From Nostoc sp. PCC 7107 (GTDB taxonomy: Bacteria; Cyanobacteriota; Cyanobacteriia; Cyanobacteriales; Nostocaceae): a DNA stretch of 64,000 nucleotides. The DNA lies in assembly GCF_000316625.1 (NCBI RefSeq), contig NC_019676.1, positions 2,202,501-2,266,500 on the forward strand. The letters run 5' to 3'. Below the pieces are notes generated by a model, which saw only the letters and a program-made list of their open reading frames with translations, was not told the DNA's origin and did no database searches. The position numbers were made by a program, and so were the translations under genes. Positions 63,987 through 64,000 of this stretch are shown here, in pieces. Within the stretch, counting starts at the first letter, position 1; each line of letters begins with the position of its first letter.

Positions 63987-64000
63987 GTATAATTTTTGTG

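Noticed and set aside
1-64000. tRNA, rRNA or tmRNA genes
   Set aside because: I looked for T-loop (GGTTCGAATCC-like) and conserved rRNA segments and saw none; a dedicated search would be needed to exclude them.

Overview
The window looks like chromosomal DNA of a filamentous, probably heterocyst-forming cyanobacterium (Nostoc, Tolypothrix or Calothrix type). The signs are many HIP1 octamers (GCGATCGC), heptanucleotide STRR-type repeats (TTTTGGA and TTGACTA types), short dispersed palindromes, a cobalamin-type CbiG-CobJ fusion, a PEP-CTERM protein, a PilT ATPase, a KaiB-like domain, and a very large combined Ser/Thr-His kinase of a family typical of Nostocales. I saw no tRNA, rRNA, CRISPR array or phage module.

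Layout. 1-4.6 kb: right end of an IS4-type element cut by the window edge, a cyanobacterial DNA-binding-like protein, the GTPase ychF with a proline-rich small ORF upstream, and a complete but dead IS5-type element. 4.6-10.7 kb: membrane-anchored Ser/Thr kinase, msrA, an orphan sensor histidine kinase, a repeat-rich spacer and a glycogen-debranching-type amylo-1,6-glucosidase. 11.4-18.2 kb: small unknown genes, a cupin, and gatD and murT (lipid II amidation) separated by a divergent unknown gene; then a thioredoxin-fold protein and unknowns. 18.7-24.4 kb: a nucleotidyltransferase-phosphomutase fusion with a degenerate mutase half, a GNAT, a decayed IS630 end, a cobW fragment, a methyltransferase and a 117-aa unknown gene behind a perfect CIRCE operator. 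24.8-30.4 kb: acyltransferase, LprI-like protein, hemC, glgA. 30.5-34.6 kb: a coupled Imm11-like/Rpn-nuclease pair with a duplicated tail, an unknown protein, wecB and a small membrane protein. 35.3-39.5 kb: PilT ATPase followed by a protein with a C-terminal KaiB fold, an HDAC-family hydrolase and a SirB1-family protein. 39.6-40.9 kb: an intact IS4 element with 9-bp target duplication. 41.4-49.9 kb: PEP-CTERM protein, methyltransferase, cbiG-cobJ, a 1188-aa secreted metalloprotease with Calx-beta and RTX repeats, and a small secreted protein. 50.3-64 kb: a WD40 protein with an uncharacterised N-terminal module, an adenylation-carrier-reductase (A-T-R) protein, the 1798-aa kinase and an ACT-domain malic enzyme.

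How the genes relate. Most are single-gene units with their own hairpin terminators, as is usual in this group. Functional themes are storage glucan metabolism (debranching enzyme, glgA), tetrapyrrole synthesis (hemC, cbiG-cobJ), cell envelope and surface (murT/gatD, wecB, nucleotidyltransferase fusion, acyltransferase, PEP-CTERM and RTX proteins), motility (PilT) and signalling (two kinases, one giant kinase). The most interesting leads are the CIRCE-controlled unknown gene, the PilT-linked KaiB-fold protein, the A-T-R enzyme next to the giant kinase, the degenerate phosphomutase fusion, the split murT/gatD locus, and the N-terminal module of the WD40 protein.
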